Positions 7,491-16,691 of a DNA stretch of 61,137 bases are shown in pieces (position 1 is the stretch's first letter; each line of letters starts with the position of its first letter). Under the pieces are notes generated by a model. That model worked only from the letters and a program-made list of their open reading frames with translations. It searched no databases and was not told the DNA's origin. The DNA is from Sideroxydans sp. (GTDB lineage: Bacteria > Pseudomonadota > Gammaproteobacteria > Burkholderiales > Gallionellaceae): the NCBI GenBank assembly GCA_028687425.1, contig JAQUAD010000011.1, positions 1-61,137 on the forward strand, written 5' to 3'. The translations under genes and the position numbers were made by a program.

Positions 7491-10286
7491 ATGGACCCGA
7501 CCTTCTTGCTGCCCGCGATCCTCGCCATCGCCCTCACCGCCAGCCCGCTGCCGCTGCTGATGGAGCGTTTCGGACGCGGCCAGACTGCACTGGCCACGGT
7601 GATGGTGATGATGGCCTGCCTGGCCCTGCTGCTGCCGCTGCTTCCCGCCGTCATGAACGGAACGACCTTGCTGGCGAGCTTCTCCTGGCTGCCCGACTGG
7701 GGACTGTCGCTATCCTTCCGCCTCGATGGGCTGGGCTTGATGTTCTCGCTGTTGATCCTCGGCATCGGCCTGCTGGTCACGCTGTACGCCTACTACTATC
7801 TGGACGGGCACGACAAGCTGGGGCGTTTCTACACGCTGCTGCTGCTGTTCATGGCCTCCATGCTGGGCGTGGTGCTGTCGGAGAACCTGCTGTTGCTGGT
7901 GGTGTTCTGGGAACTCACCAGTCTCGCATCCTTTCTGCTGATCTCCTACAAACAGGAGAGTTACGAATCGCGCCTGGCCGCGCGCATCGCGCTGGCGGTC
8001 ACCGGCGGCGGCGGACTGGCATTGTTCGCCGGTGTGCTGCTGCTGGGGCATATCGCGGGCAGCTACGAGCTGTCCGCGGTCTTGGCTGCGGGCGAACAGA
8101 TACGCGCGCACGAGCTGTATGTGCCCATGCTGATCCTCGTGTTGCTCGGCGTATTCACCAAGTCGGCGCAATTCCCCTTCCATTTCTGGCTGCCGCAGGC
8201 GATGGCCGCGCCCACGCCGGTGTCGGCCTATCTGCACTCCGCCACCATGGTGAAGGCGGGCGTGTTCCTGCTGGCGCGCCTGTATCCGGCGCTGGCCGGC
8301 AGCGACGAGTGGTTCTGGCTGGTCAGCGGCACCGGCGCGCTCACGCTGGTGTATGCCGCCTATCTCGCTTTTTACCGCTATGACTTCAAGGGTCTGCTGG
8401 CCTATTCCACCATCAGCCATCTCGGGCTGATCACGCTGCTGTTCGGTCTGGATACGCCGCTGTCGGTGGTGGCGGCCGTGTTCCACATCATCAACCACGC
8501 CATCTTCAAAGCCTCGCTGTTCATGGCGGCCGGCATCGTCGATCACGAGTGTGGCACGCGCGACATGCGCCGCGTCAACGGTCTGTTCAAGTTCATGCCC
8601 ATCACCGCCACGCTGGCCATCGTCGCGGCCGGTTCGATGGCCGGTGTGCCGCTGCTCAACGGCTTCCTCAGCAAGGAAATGTTCTTTGCCGAAACGGTGG
8701 GGCATCCGGTGTTCGACGAGATGAGCTGGCTGCTGCCCGCCTTCGCCACGCTGGCCGGCATCCTCGCCGTGGCCTATTCGTCGCGCTTCATCCACGACGT
8801 GTTCTTCAACGGTGACCCGGTCAACCTGCCGCGCCAGCCGCACGAGCCGCCGCGCTGGATGCGCGCGCCGGTGGAGGTGCTGGTGGCGATGTGCCTGCTG
8901 GTCGGCATCTTCCCGCAATGGAGCATCGCACCGATATTGCATGCATCCGCCAGTGCGGTGCTGCAACAGCCTCTGCCGGAATTCCATCTGGCGGTGTGGC
9001 ACGGCTTCAACGCGCCGTTCATGATGAGCCTGGTCGCGCTGGCGGGCGGCATCGCGCTGTACGCCATGCGCCACAGCCTGTATGCACTGTATGACCGCCT
9101 GCCGTCCATCCACGCCAGCATCGTGTTCGAGCGCGCCTACGAGAGGATGGTGGCGACTGCGCAATCACTGGTCGCCTGGATGGACAACGGCTCTTTGCAG
9201 CGTTACCTCGCGCTGTTCTTCACCTTCGTGCTGGCGCTGGGTGGCTGGGCCTGGTGGAGCGCGCCTGCCACCGCGCTGCCTGCAGTCACACACGCTGCGG
9301 ATGCGGCCAGCATCATCGCGCTCGGCATGCTGCTGATCGCTGCGACCGGCGTGGTGCTGCTGCACCGCCAGCGCCTCACGTCCATCGTCTTCACCAGTGT
9401 GATCGGCCTGATCGTGGCGCTGATTTTCGTGCGCTTCTCCGCGCCGGACCTGGCGCTCACCCAGCTTTCGGTCGAGGTGGTGACCATCGTATTGATGTTG
9501 CTGGCGCTGTATTACCTGCCACCGACTTCGCACGCCGAGGATGCCCTGCCGCGCCTCGTGCGCGATGCATTGCTGGCGCTCGCCGCCGGTGTCGGGCTGG
9601 GCGCTGCGAGCTATGCAATGCTGATCTCTCCATTCGAAACGATCTCCAGTTACTACCTTGCGCAATCCGTGCCGGGCGGCGGCGGCAGCAACGTGGTGAA
9701 CGTGATCCTGGTGGACTTCCGCGGCTTCGACACACTGGGCGAGATCACCGTGCTGGCGATGGTGGGACTGGCCGCGCACGCGCTGCTGGATAAGCTCATC
9801 CTCAAGGCGCCGCTGCGCGATGCTGAAGGCCGCGCCTGGGCGACCGAACGCCACCCGCTGTTCCTGCATATGCTGATGCGCCCGCTGCTGCCGCTGGCGC
9901 TGATGGTGTCGGTGTACATCTTCCTGCGCGGCCACAACCTGCCGGGCGGCGGCTTCGTGGCGGGACTGGTGACCGGCGTCGCGCTGATCCTGCAATACCT
10001 CGCCAGCGGTATCGGTTTCGCCAGCGCGCGCCTGCCGCAGCGGCTACCCTTGTTCCTCGCGGCCGGCCTTGCATGTGCAGGCGGCATCGGTGTGGCCGCC
10101 TGGGCTTTCGGCTTCCCCTTACTCACTACCGCGCACGGCCATGTCACCCTGCCGCTGATCGGCGACATCGAACTGGCCTCTGCCTTGGTGTTCGACCTCG
10201 GCGTGTATCTGGTAGTGGTCAGCGTGGTGCTGATGGTGCTGGCCGAACTGGGTAAATTGTCGGTGCATCATGAGGAGAAGATCTGA
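7491..10286 (+). CDS. mrpA: Mrp Na+(K+)/H+ antiporter subunit A fused to subunit B
   Basis: A 931-residue giant subunit of the multisubunit Mrp antiporter. Residues 1-500 are the ND5-like proton channel, with complex-I-type motifs such as LVVFWELTSLASFLLI and FPFHFWLPQAMAAPTPVSAYLHSATMV (written here in part only). The segment around 560-780 is the MrpA C-terminal extension, including the DLALTQLSVEVVTIVL stretch. The last 140 residues (from about HPLFLHMLMRPLLPLAL) match a MrpB subunit, including RGHNLPGGGFVAGLV. An A-B fusion and the absence of a free mrpB define the group 2 (Pha-type) operon. Its stop overlaps the mrpC start by one base. Confidence 0.94.
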   Translation: MDPTFLLPAILAIALTASPLPLLMERFGRGQTALATVMVMMACLALLLPLLPAVMNGTTLLASFSWLPDWGLSLSFRLDGLGLMFSLLILGIGLLVTLYAYYYLDGHDKLGRFYTLLLLFMASMLGVVLSENLLLLVVFWELTSLASFLLISYKQESYESRLAARIALAVTGGGGLALFAGVLLLGHIAGSYELSAVLAAGEQIRAHELYVPMLILVLLGVFTKSAQFPFHFWLPQAMAAPTPVSAYLHSATMVKAGVFLLARLYPALAGSDEWFWLVSGTGALTLVYAAYLAFYRYDFKGLLAYSTISHLGLITLLFGLDTPLSVVAAVFHIINHAIFKASLFMAAGIVDHECGTRDMRRVNGLFKFMPITATLAIVAAGSMAGVPLLNGFLSKEMFFAETVGHPVFDEMSWLLPAFATLAGILAVAYSSRFIHDVFFNGDPVNLPRQPHEPPRWMRAPVEVLVAMCLLVGIFPQWSIAPILHASASAVLQQPLPEFHLAVWHGFNAPFMMSLVALAGGIALYAMRHSLYALYDRLPSIHASIVFERAYERMVATAQSLVAWMDNGSLQRYLALFFTFVLALGGWAWWSAPATALPAVTHAADAASIIALGMLLIAATGVVLLHRQRLTSIVFTSVIGLIVALIFVRFSAPDLALTQLSVEVVTIVLMLLALYYLPPTSHAEDALPRLVRDALLALAAGVGLGAASYAMLISPFETISSYYLAQSVPGGGGSNVVNVILVDFRGFDTLGEITVLAMVGLAAHALLDKLILKAPLRDAEGRAWATERHPLFLHMLMRPLLPLALMVSVYIFLRGHNLPGGGFVAGLVTGVALILQYLASGIGFASARLPQRLPLFLAAGLACAGGIGVAAWAFGFPLLTTAHGHVTLPLIGDIELASALVFDLGVYLVVVSVVLMVLAELGKLSVHHEEKI

Positions 10287-10612
10287 TGGAAGCATTGCTC
10301 GCAATCGCCATCGGCATTCTCACCACCTGCGGCGTATTCCTGATACTGCGCGCGCGCACCTTCCCGCTCATCCTCGGGCTGACGCTGCTGTCCTATGCGG
10401 TCAACCTGTTCCTGTTCGCCAGCGGGCGGATGCAGATGGACGCGCCGCCGCTGATCCGCGACGGCGCCAGTTACACCGACCCGCTGCCGCAGGCGCTGGT
10501 GCTCACCGCCATCGTCATCGGCTTCGGCATGACCGCGTATCTGGTGATGCTGGCGCTGCGCGCGCTGGCCGAATCCGGCGACGACCATGTGGATGCGAAG
10601 GAAAAGCAATGA
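10286..10612 (+). CDS. mrpC: Mrp antiporter subunit C (NuoK-like)
   Basis: A 108-residue protein with three membrane helices, homologous to the NuoK subunit of complex I. Typical features are GLTLLSYAVNLFLFASG in helix 2 and DPLPQALVLTAIVIGFGMTA in helix 3. The stop overlaps the mrpD start (ATGA), so translation of the operon is coupled. Confidence 0.94.
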   Translation: MEALLAIAIGILTTCGVFLILRARTFPLILGLTLLSYAVNLFLFASGRMQMDAPPLIRDGASYTDPLPQALVLTAIVIGFGMTAYLVMLALRALAESGDDHVDAKEKQ

Positions 10613-12132
10613 CCCAGCACGCCGCCATCCTGCCCATCCTGATCCCGTTCGTTGCCGCATTGCTGCAACTGGCGGCGAAGGGTTATGGCATCGCCGCGCA
10701 GCGCGCCCTCGGCCTCGGCGGCGCACTGTTCGGCGTGGCCGCCGCGCTGTGGCTGGTGCTGCTGGCCGATGACGGCATGGTGCGGGTGTACGCGCTGGGC
10801 GACTGGGCGGCACCGTTCGGCATCGTGCTCGCGGTGGACCGACTGGCGGCGCTCATGGTGCTGCTCACCGCCTCCTTGTCTGCCGCAGCGCTGCTGTATG
10901 CCAGCGCCGGCTTCGACGAACGCGGACGGCATTTCCACCCGCTGTTCCAGTTGCAGGTGTTCGGCCTGCAGGGCGCCTTCCTCACCGGCGACCTGTTCAA
11001 CCTGTTCGTGTTCTTCGAAGTGATGCTGCTCGCTTCCTATGTGCTGCTGGCGCACGGCGGCGGCATGGCGCGCACCCGCGCCGGGCTCGCTTACGTGGCG
11101 CTGAACCTGGCGGGTTCCGCGCTGTTCCTGATCGCGCTGGGCATGCTGTACGGGTCGCTGGGCACGCTGAACCTGGCCGATGTGGCGCAGCGTCTGCAAG
11201 CGCCCGGCATCGACATCGCGACGGCGCGGCTCGCCTGCATGCTGCTGGTCGCGGTGTTCGCGCTGAAGGCGGCCTTGCTGCCGCTGTCGTTCTGGCTACC
11301 ACATGCCTACGCCGCCGCCGGTACGCCGGTCGCTGCGCTGTTCGTCATCATGACCAAGGTCGGCATCGTCAGCATCCTGCGCGTGCAGGCCATCGCCTTC
11401 GCGCCTGCCGTCGCCACCGCTGACCTGCTGGACGGTTGGCTGTTGCCGCTGGCGCTCGCCACCGTGCTGTTCGCCGCGCTGGGCGCGCTCGCCGCACCGC
11501 GCCTGCGCGACCTTTCCGCCTGGCTGGTACTCGCCTCGGCCGGTACGTTGCTGGTCGTGCCCGTCTTCCCGCAAGCGGATGTCAGCGCCGCCGCGCTGTA
11601 TTACCTGGTGCAATCCACCTTCGTCGCCGCCGCGCTGTTCCTCATCGCAGAGATGGTCGCCATGCGGCGCGGCGAAGTGGCCGATGCCTTCCAGCCCGGC
11701 CCGCGTCTGCACACCCTCTGGCTGGGATTGGCCTTCCTGCTGGCGGCCGCCAGTGCCGTCGGCTTGCCGCCGTTCGCGGGTTTTCTCGGCAAGCTGATGC
11801 TGCTGACCGCGCTACGCGACAGCGGCAGCGCCACGGCGATCTGGTCGGTGTTCCTGTTCGCCGGTCTGCTGCTGATGCTGGCACTGGCGAAGGGCGGCGG
11901 ACGCCTGTTCTGGGAACGCAGCCCCAACCACCCGCACGGCAGCACCCATCCTTTCGGCTTGCGCCGCGGCCTGGCGCTCGCACTGCTGGTTTCGCCCGCG
12001 CTGCTGCTCGCCTTGTTCGCGCGCCCGGTATCGGATTACGCGGCACGCGCCGCCGCCCAGCTGCATGACCCGCAGGCGTATGTCGCTGCGGTGCTCGGCA
12101 CTCATCACATCGAACGGGAGACCCGGCCATGA
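10609..12132 (+). CDS. mrpD: Mrp antiporter subunit D (ND2/ND4-like)
   Basis: A 507-residue proton-translocating subunit with about 14 helices. The core antiporter-like motifs are FFEVMLLASYVLL (the conserved membrane Glu) and FALKAALLPLSFWLPHAYAA (the conserved Lys and the following helix). The frame is open further upstream inside mrpC, but the ATG overlapping the mrpC stop gives the normal family N-terminus. It is followed by mrpE with another ATGA overlap. Confidence 0.94.
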   Translation: MTQHAAILPILIPFVAALLQLAAKGYGIAAQRALGLGGALFGVAAALWLVLLADDGMVRVYALGDWAAPFGIVLAVDRLAALMVLLTASLSAAALLYASAGFDERGRHFHPLFQLQVFGLQGAFLTGDLFNLFVFFEVMLLASYVLLAHGGGMARTRAGLAYVALNLAGSALFLIALGMLYGSLGTLNLADVAQRLQAPGIDIATARLACMLLVAVFALKAALLPLSFWLPHAYAAAGTPVAALFVIMTKVGIVSILRVQAIAFAPAVATADLLDGWLLPLALATVLFAALGALAAPRLRDLSAWLVLASAGTLLVVPVFPQADVSAAALYYLVQSTFVAAALFLIAEMVAMRRGEVADAFQPGPRLHTLWLGLAFLLAAASAVGLPPFAGFLGKLMLLTALRDSGSATAIWSVFLFAGLLLMLALAKGGGRLFWERSPNHPHGSTHPFGLRRGLALALLVSPALLLALFARPVSDYAARAAAQLHDPQAYVAAVLGTHHIERETRP

Positions 12133-12620
12133 AGCACCGCCTGCTGCCACGTCCCGCGCTGTCCGTCACCCTGTTCCTGCTGTGGGCGGCGCTGAGCAAT
12201 GCCGCCTCGGCCGGCATGCTGTTGCTTGGCGCGCTGCTGGCCCTGCTGCTGCCGCACATTGTGTCGTCGTTCTGGCCGGATGCGCCGCGACTCGCCCGTC
12301 CATCACTAGCTATCAGGTTCGCGGGACGTATCGCCTGGGACATGCTGCTCGCCAACTGGGCAGTGGCGCGGCGCGTGGTCGGGCCGGTGAGCGCGCTGCA
12401 TCCTGCCTTCGTCGAGGTGCCGCTCGACCTGCGCGACCCGTTCGCCGCCACGGTGCTGGGCAGCATCGTATCGCTGACACCGGGCACGGTATCCATCGAC
12501 GTGGACCGCGAACGCTGGGTATTGCAGGTACATGCGCTGGATGCGCCTGATCCGGATGCGTTGATCCGCCAGATCAAACAGCACTATGAGACACCGATCC
12601 GGGAGATATTCGCATGCTGA
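12129..12620 (+). CDS. mrpE: Mrp antiporter subunit E
   Basis: A 163-residue protein. Two or three N-terminal helices are followed by a cytoplasmic domain with the family pattern LRDPFAATVLGSIVSLTPGT and IDVDRERWVLQVHALD. MrpE is needed for assembly of the antiporter complex in characterised systems. It overlaps mrpD by four bases and mrpF by seven. Confidence 0.93.
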   Translation: MKHRLLPRPALSVTLFLLWAALSNAASAGMLLLGALLALLLPHIVSSFWPDAPRLARPSLAIRFAGRIAWDMLLANWAVARRVVGPVSALHPAFVEVPLDLRDPFAATVLGSIVSLTPGTVSIDVDRERWVLQVHALDAPDPDALIRQIKQHYETPIREIFAC

Positions 12621-12883
12621 ACTTCGCCATCGAACTCGGTTTCGTCCTCATCGCACTGGCCATGCTGCTCAACCTGTGGCGGCTGGTGAAAGGCCCCGAC
12701 ATCACCGACCGCATCCTCGCGCTGGACACCCTCAACATCAACGCCATCGCGCTGCTGGTGCTGTTCGGTATCCGCGCCGCGAGTACGGCGTACTTCGAGG
12801 CCGCGCTGATCCTGGCGGCGATGGGCTTCGTCGCTACCGTGGTATTGTGCAAGTATCTGTTACGCGGAGACATCATCGAATGA
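12614..12883 (+). CDS. mrpF: Mrp antiporter subunit F
   Basis: An 89-residue, three-helix subunit with the characteristic KGPDITDRILALDTLNINA segment between helices 1 and 2, containing the conserved membrane Asp. Overlaps mrpE at its start and mrpG at its stop (ATGA). Confidence 0.93.
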   Translation: MLNFAIELGFVLIALAMLLNLWRLVKGPDITDRILALDTLNINAIALLVLFGIRAASTAYFEAALILAAMGFVATVVLCKYLLRGDIIE

Positions 12884-13194
12884 ACCCTTTCATCGAATTC
12901 GTTGTCGCATCGCTGATCGTCGTGGGCGCGCTGTTCGCGCTGCTGGGTTCGGTCGGCCTGGCGCGCTTGCCGGATTTCTTCACCCGCCTGCACGGGCCGA
13001 CCAAGGCGACCACGCTGGGGGTGGGAGCGATGGTGCTGGCTTCCGCGCTATATTTCACTGCCATGCGCGACGGAGTCAGCCTGCACGAGATCGCGGTGAT
13101 GATGTTCCTGTTCATCACCGCGCCGGTGTCGGCGCACCTGCTGGCCAAGGCTGCGCTGCACCGGCAGCGCAGGGAGGCTGACAAAGCGCAATAG
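12880..13194 (+). CDS. mrpG: Mrp antiporter subunit G
   Basis: A 104-residue, three-helix subunit with the MrpG signature FALLGSVGLARLPDFFTRLH followed by GPTKATTLG. A longer open frame exists upstream, inside mrpF, but the ATG overlapping the mrpF stop fits the family length. It is the last gene of the operon; 79 bases separate it from the ATPase gene. Confidence 0.93.
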   Translation: MNPFIEFVVASLIVVGALFALLGSVGLARLPDFFTRLHGPTKATTLGVGAMVLASALYFTAMRDGVSLHEIAVMMFLFITAPVSAHLLAKAALHRQRREADKAQ

Positions 13195-13273
13195 CGCCAG
13201 CCACTGCCGCCGCACCCGCCGGGCGAATGGTGTAGCGCACAACTGGAATCATCGTATCGAACCGGAGGTAAAC

Positions 13274-15958
13274 ATGACAGCGCAACCTTGGCACAGCATC
13301 CCCGCAGACGATACGCTCGCGATACAGCACAGCAGCGCGCACGGCCTGTCCTCCGACGAATCCGCGCGCCGCCTCGCGGAGCACGGGCCGAACCGCCTTA
13401 CTCCCCCGCAACGGCTCGGGCCGCTGATGCGCTTCCTGCTGCAGTTCCACAACGTGCTGATCTACGTGCTGCTCGGCGCGGCAGTGGTCACCGCGCTGCT
13501 CGGCCACTGGGTGGACACCGGCGTCATCATCGGCGTGGTGTTGATCAACGGCATCATCGGTTCCATCCAGGAAGGCAAGGCGGAGAAGTCGTTGGACGCG
13601 ATCCGCAACATGTTGTCGCTGCACGCTGTGGTGCTGCGCGACGGGCAGCGCCAGGAGATCGATGCACAGCATCTCGTGCCCGGCGACATCGTGCTGCTGG
13701 CTTCGGGCGACAAGGTGCCGGCCGATCTGCGCATGATCGAACTGCGCAACCTGCGTATCGAGGAAGCCGCTTTGACCGGCGAATCAGAGCCGGTGGAGAA
13801 GTCACTCGCAGCGGTGGCAGAGCATGCGCCCATCGGCGACCGCACCTCGATGGCGTATTCCGGCACGCTGGTGGTGTTCGGCCAGGGGCGCGGCGTGGTG
13901 GTCGCCACCGGCGACGCCACCGAGATCGGCCGCATCGGCCAGATGCTGGCCGCCGTGGAAAGCGTGGAGACGCCGCTGCTCAAACAGATGGCCGTGTTCG
14001 GACGCTGGCTGACTGCGGGCATCCTGCTGCTGGCCGGACTCACGCTGGCCTTCGGCATGATCGTGCACGGCCAACCGGCGGCCGACATGTTCCTCGCGGC
14101 GGTGGGCCTCGCGGTCGCCGCCATCCCCGAGGGGCTGCCGGCCATCATGACCATCACGCTGGCCATCGGCGTGCAGCGCATGGCGGCGCGTAACGCCATC
14201 ATCCGCCGCATGCCGGCAGTGGAAACACTGGGCGCCGTGACCACCATCTGCTCGGACAAGACCGGTACCCTGACCAGAAACGAGATGACGGTACAGCGCC
14301 TCATCAGCGCCGACCATGACCTCGCAGTGGAAGGCACCGGCTATGCACCGCAAGGCAGCTTCAGCCGCGCAGGGCAAGCGCTGCAAGCCGCGGACACGCC
14401 GGAACTGACGGATATCGCGCGCGTCGCGCTGCTGTGCAACGACGCCACCTTGCGCGAGGTGGACGGTGCGTGGCGACTGGAGGGCGATCCGACCGAAGGG
14501 GCTTTGCTCGCGCTGGCCTATAAAGCCGGACTCGATCCGCATTTCGAGTCGGAGGCGCTGCCGCGCGTGGATGCCATCCCGTTCGAGTCTGAGCATCGCT
14601 TCATGGCGACCTTGCATCACGATCACGAGGGGCATGCCTTCGCGTTCCTCAAAGGTGCGCCGGAAGCCTTGCTGGAGCGCTGTTCGCATCAACGCCATGC
14701 TGGAGAGGACAAACCGCTGGATGTCGCGTTCTGGCACAGCCGCATCGAACAGTTGGCTGCAAGCGGACATCGCGTGCTGGCGCTGGCCTTTGCACCCATG
14801 GAAAATGGCCGGCGCGAACTGCTGTTCGAAGATGTCGCAGGCGGGCTGACATTGCTGGCACTGACCGGCATCATGGACCCGCCGCGCGATGAGGCGATCC
14901 GCGCCGTGGCGGTCTGCCGTGCCGCCGGCATCCGCACCAAGATGATCACCGGCGACCATGCCGTGACCGCCGCCGCCATCGCGCACGCCATGGGCATCGG
15001 CGGCAAGGATGCGCGCGCCGTCACCGGTGCCGAGATCGAGCAGATGGATGATGCGGCATTGCGCCGTGCCGTGACCGGGATCGACGTGTTCGCGCGCGCC
15101 AGCCCGGAACACAAACTGCGCCTGGTCGAGGCGCTGCAAGCCAACGGCGAAGTAACTGCCATGACCGGCGACGGGGTAAACGACGCGCCCGCGCTCAAAC
15201 GCGCGGATGTCGGCGTGGCGATGGGTCACAAGGGCACCGAGGCGGCCAAGGAGGCGGCCGAGATGGTGCTGGCGGACGACAATTTCGCTTCCATCGCCGC
15301 CGCCGTGGAAGAAGGCCGCACCGTGTACGACAACCTGCGCAAGGCGGTGGTGTACGTGCTGCCGACCAGCACTGGGCAAGCTGCCATGGTGCTGATCGCC
15401 GTGCTGTTCGGCATGACGCTGCCGATCACGCCGGTGCAGATCCTGTGGGTGAACATGGTCACCGCCATCACCCTGTCGCTGGCCATCGCCTTCGAACGGC
15501 CCGAGCCGGGGCTGATGCAACGTATGCCACGCGACCCGAAGGAACCGCTGGTGAACGGCTTCATGCTGTGGCGCATCGGCTTCGTCACCGCGCTGCTGGT
15601 GGCGACTTCGTTCGGCATGTTCCTGTGGGAACTCGGGCGCGGCATGGCGATCGAGACGGCGCGTACCGCTGCGGTCAATACGCTGGTGATGGGAGAAGTC
15701 TTCTACCTGTTCAATTGCCGCCGCCTGACCGACTCCATCCTGTCGCGCGAGGGGTTCTTCGGCAACCGCCATGTGCTGCAGGCCATCGCCGTGCTGCTCG
15801 TGCTGCAAGTGCTGTTCACCGAGCTACCGCTGGCGCATACCCTGTTCGGTACCGCACCGCTCAATATGGTGACTTGGCTGATCATCATCGCCGCCGGTGT
15901 GCTCGTGCTGTTCGCCGTGGAAGGTGAGAAGGCGCTGATCCGCTACCGGTCAGCGTAG
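13274..15958 (+). CDS. P2-type cation-transporting ATPase
   Basis: An 894-residue P-type ATPase. It has an N-terminal cation_ATPase_N domain, the actuator loop with TGES (residues about 172-175), the phosphorylation site DKTGTLT with Asp328, the nucleotide-binding domain, and TGDGVNDAP at about 630. The TM4 motif is PEGLP (about 284), as in Ca2+ pumps. In TM6 the Ca2+-ATPase pattern NxxTD is NMVTA (residues 727-731), so the Asp of the second ion site is Ala. The ion is therefore uncertain: Ca2+ is possible with one site, and Na+, K+ or Mn2+ are alternatives. GGAGG stands just before the ATG. It sits between the Mrp operon and other ion genes. Confidence 0.9.
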   Translation: MTAQPWHSIPADDTLAIQHSSAHGLSSDESARRLAEHGPNRLTPPQRLGPLMRFLLQFHNVLIYVLLGAAVVTALLGHWVDTGVIIGVVLINGIIGSIQEGKAEKSLDAIRNMLSLHAVVLRDGQRQEIDAQHLVPGDIVLLASGDKVPADLRMIELRNLRIEEAALTGESEPVEKSLAAVAEHAPIGDRTSMAYSGTLVVFGQGRGVVVATGDATEIGRIGQMLAAVESVETPLLKQMAVFGRWLTAGILLLAGLTLAFGMIVHGQPAADMFLAAVGLAVAAIPEGLPAIMTITLAIGVQRMAARNAIIRRMPAVETLGAVTTICSDKTGTLTRNEMTVQRLISADHDLAVEGTGYAPQGSFSRAGQALQAADTPELTDIARVALLCNDATLREVDGAWRLEGDPTEGALLALAYKAGLDPHFESEALPRVDAIPFESEHRFMATLHHDHEGHAFAFLKGAPEALLERCSHQRHAGEDKPLDVAFWHSRIEQLAASGHRVLALAFAPMENGRRELLFEDVAGGLTLLALTGIMDPPRDEAIRAVAVCRAAGIRTKMITGDHAVTAAAIAHAMGIGGKDARAVTGAEIEQMDDAALRRAVTGIDVFARASPEHKLRLVEALQANGEVTAMTGDGVNDAPALKRADVGVAMGHKGTEAAKEAAEMVLADDNFASIAAAVEEGRTVYDNLRKAVVYVLPTSTGQAAMVLIAVLFGMTLPITPVQILWVNMVTAITLSLAIAFERPEPGLMQRMPRDPKEPLVNGFMLWRIGFVTALLVATSFGMFLWELGRGMAIETARTAAVNTLVMGEVFYLFNCRRLTDSILSREGFFGNRHVLQAIAVLLVLQVLFTELPLAHTLFGTAPLNMVTWLIIIAAGVLVLFAVEGEKALIRYRSA

Positions 15959-15989
15959 AATCCATTCCATGCCGATGAGGGATCACTGA

Positions 15990-16691
15990 ATGAAACCCGA
16001 CAATCCGTCTTCGCGCACCAGTGCCCCAACCAGGGGCGCGCACATCGCCCGTTATCTGCTGATCGGCTTTTTCACCGTCGCCCCGCTGTGGGTCACCTGG
16101 CTGGTGTTCGAATTCCTGCTCGCCATCCTCGCCGGCATGGGCACTCCGCTGTTGCACGCTGCGGCAGGTCTTCTACGCCCGCTGTCGGAGACACTCTCCA
16201 GTTGGCTGCTCGATTCCGCCTTGCAGCAGCTGATCGCCATCCTGCTCACGCTGGGCGCGCTATATGCCATCGGCGTGCTGACCACGCTGGTGCTGGGGCG
16301 GCGCTTGCTGGCGTGGCTGGAAACCCTGCTGGAAAGGCTGCCGCTGGTACAGACCATCTATGGCGGCACCAAGCGCTTTCTGGCCAGTCTGCGCGATCCG
16401 CCCGCCCGCGGCCAGCGCGTGGTGCTGATCAGTTTCCCTTCGCCCGAGATGAAGGCGGTCGGCTTCCTCACCCGCGTGATGCAGGACGCCGACACGGGAC
16501 GCGAACTGGCGGCAGTGTATGTACCGACCTCGCCCAACCCCACCTCTGGCTACATCGAGATCGTGCCCTTAAGCGAAGTGGTGTACACCGACTGGACGAT
16601 GGAAGAAGCCATGAGTTTCGTGATGACCGGCGGCACCAATGCGCCGGAGCAGGTGAGTTATTCTTCCAGCTCAGGGAAGGGCGGTAACTGA
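15990..16691 (+). CDS. DUF502 family membrane protein
   Basis: A 233-residue protein with two N-terminal membrane helices (about 20-50 and 70-100) and a C-terminal soluble domain containing ERLPLVQTIYGGTKRFLASL and VYVPTSPNPTSGY, which are hallmarks of DUF502. The molecular function of the family is unknown. GAGGG precedes the ATG, and the stop overlaps the start of the diguanylate cyclase gene by one base, so the two are translationally coupled. Confidence 0.9.
   Translation: MKPDNPSSRTSAPTRGAHIARYLLIGFFTVAPLWVTWLVFEFLLAILAGMGTPLLHAAAGLLRPLSETLSSWLLDSALQQLIAILLTLGALYAIGVLTTLVLGRRLLAWLETLLERLPLVQTIYGGTKRFLASLRDPPARGQRVVLISFPSPEMKAVGFLTRVMQDADTGRELAAVYVPTSPNPTSGYIEIVPLSEVVYTDWTMEEAMSFVMTGGTNAPEQVSYSSSSGKGGN

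Noticed and set aside
13802-15808. 668-codon open frame antisense to the P-type ATPase
   Set aside because: Same shadow composition, no ribosome site, no family pattern.
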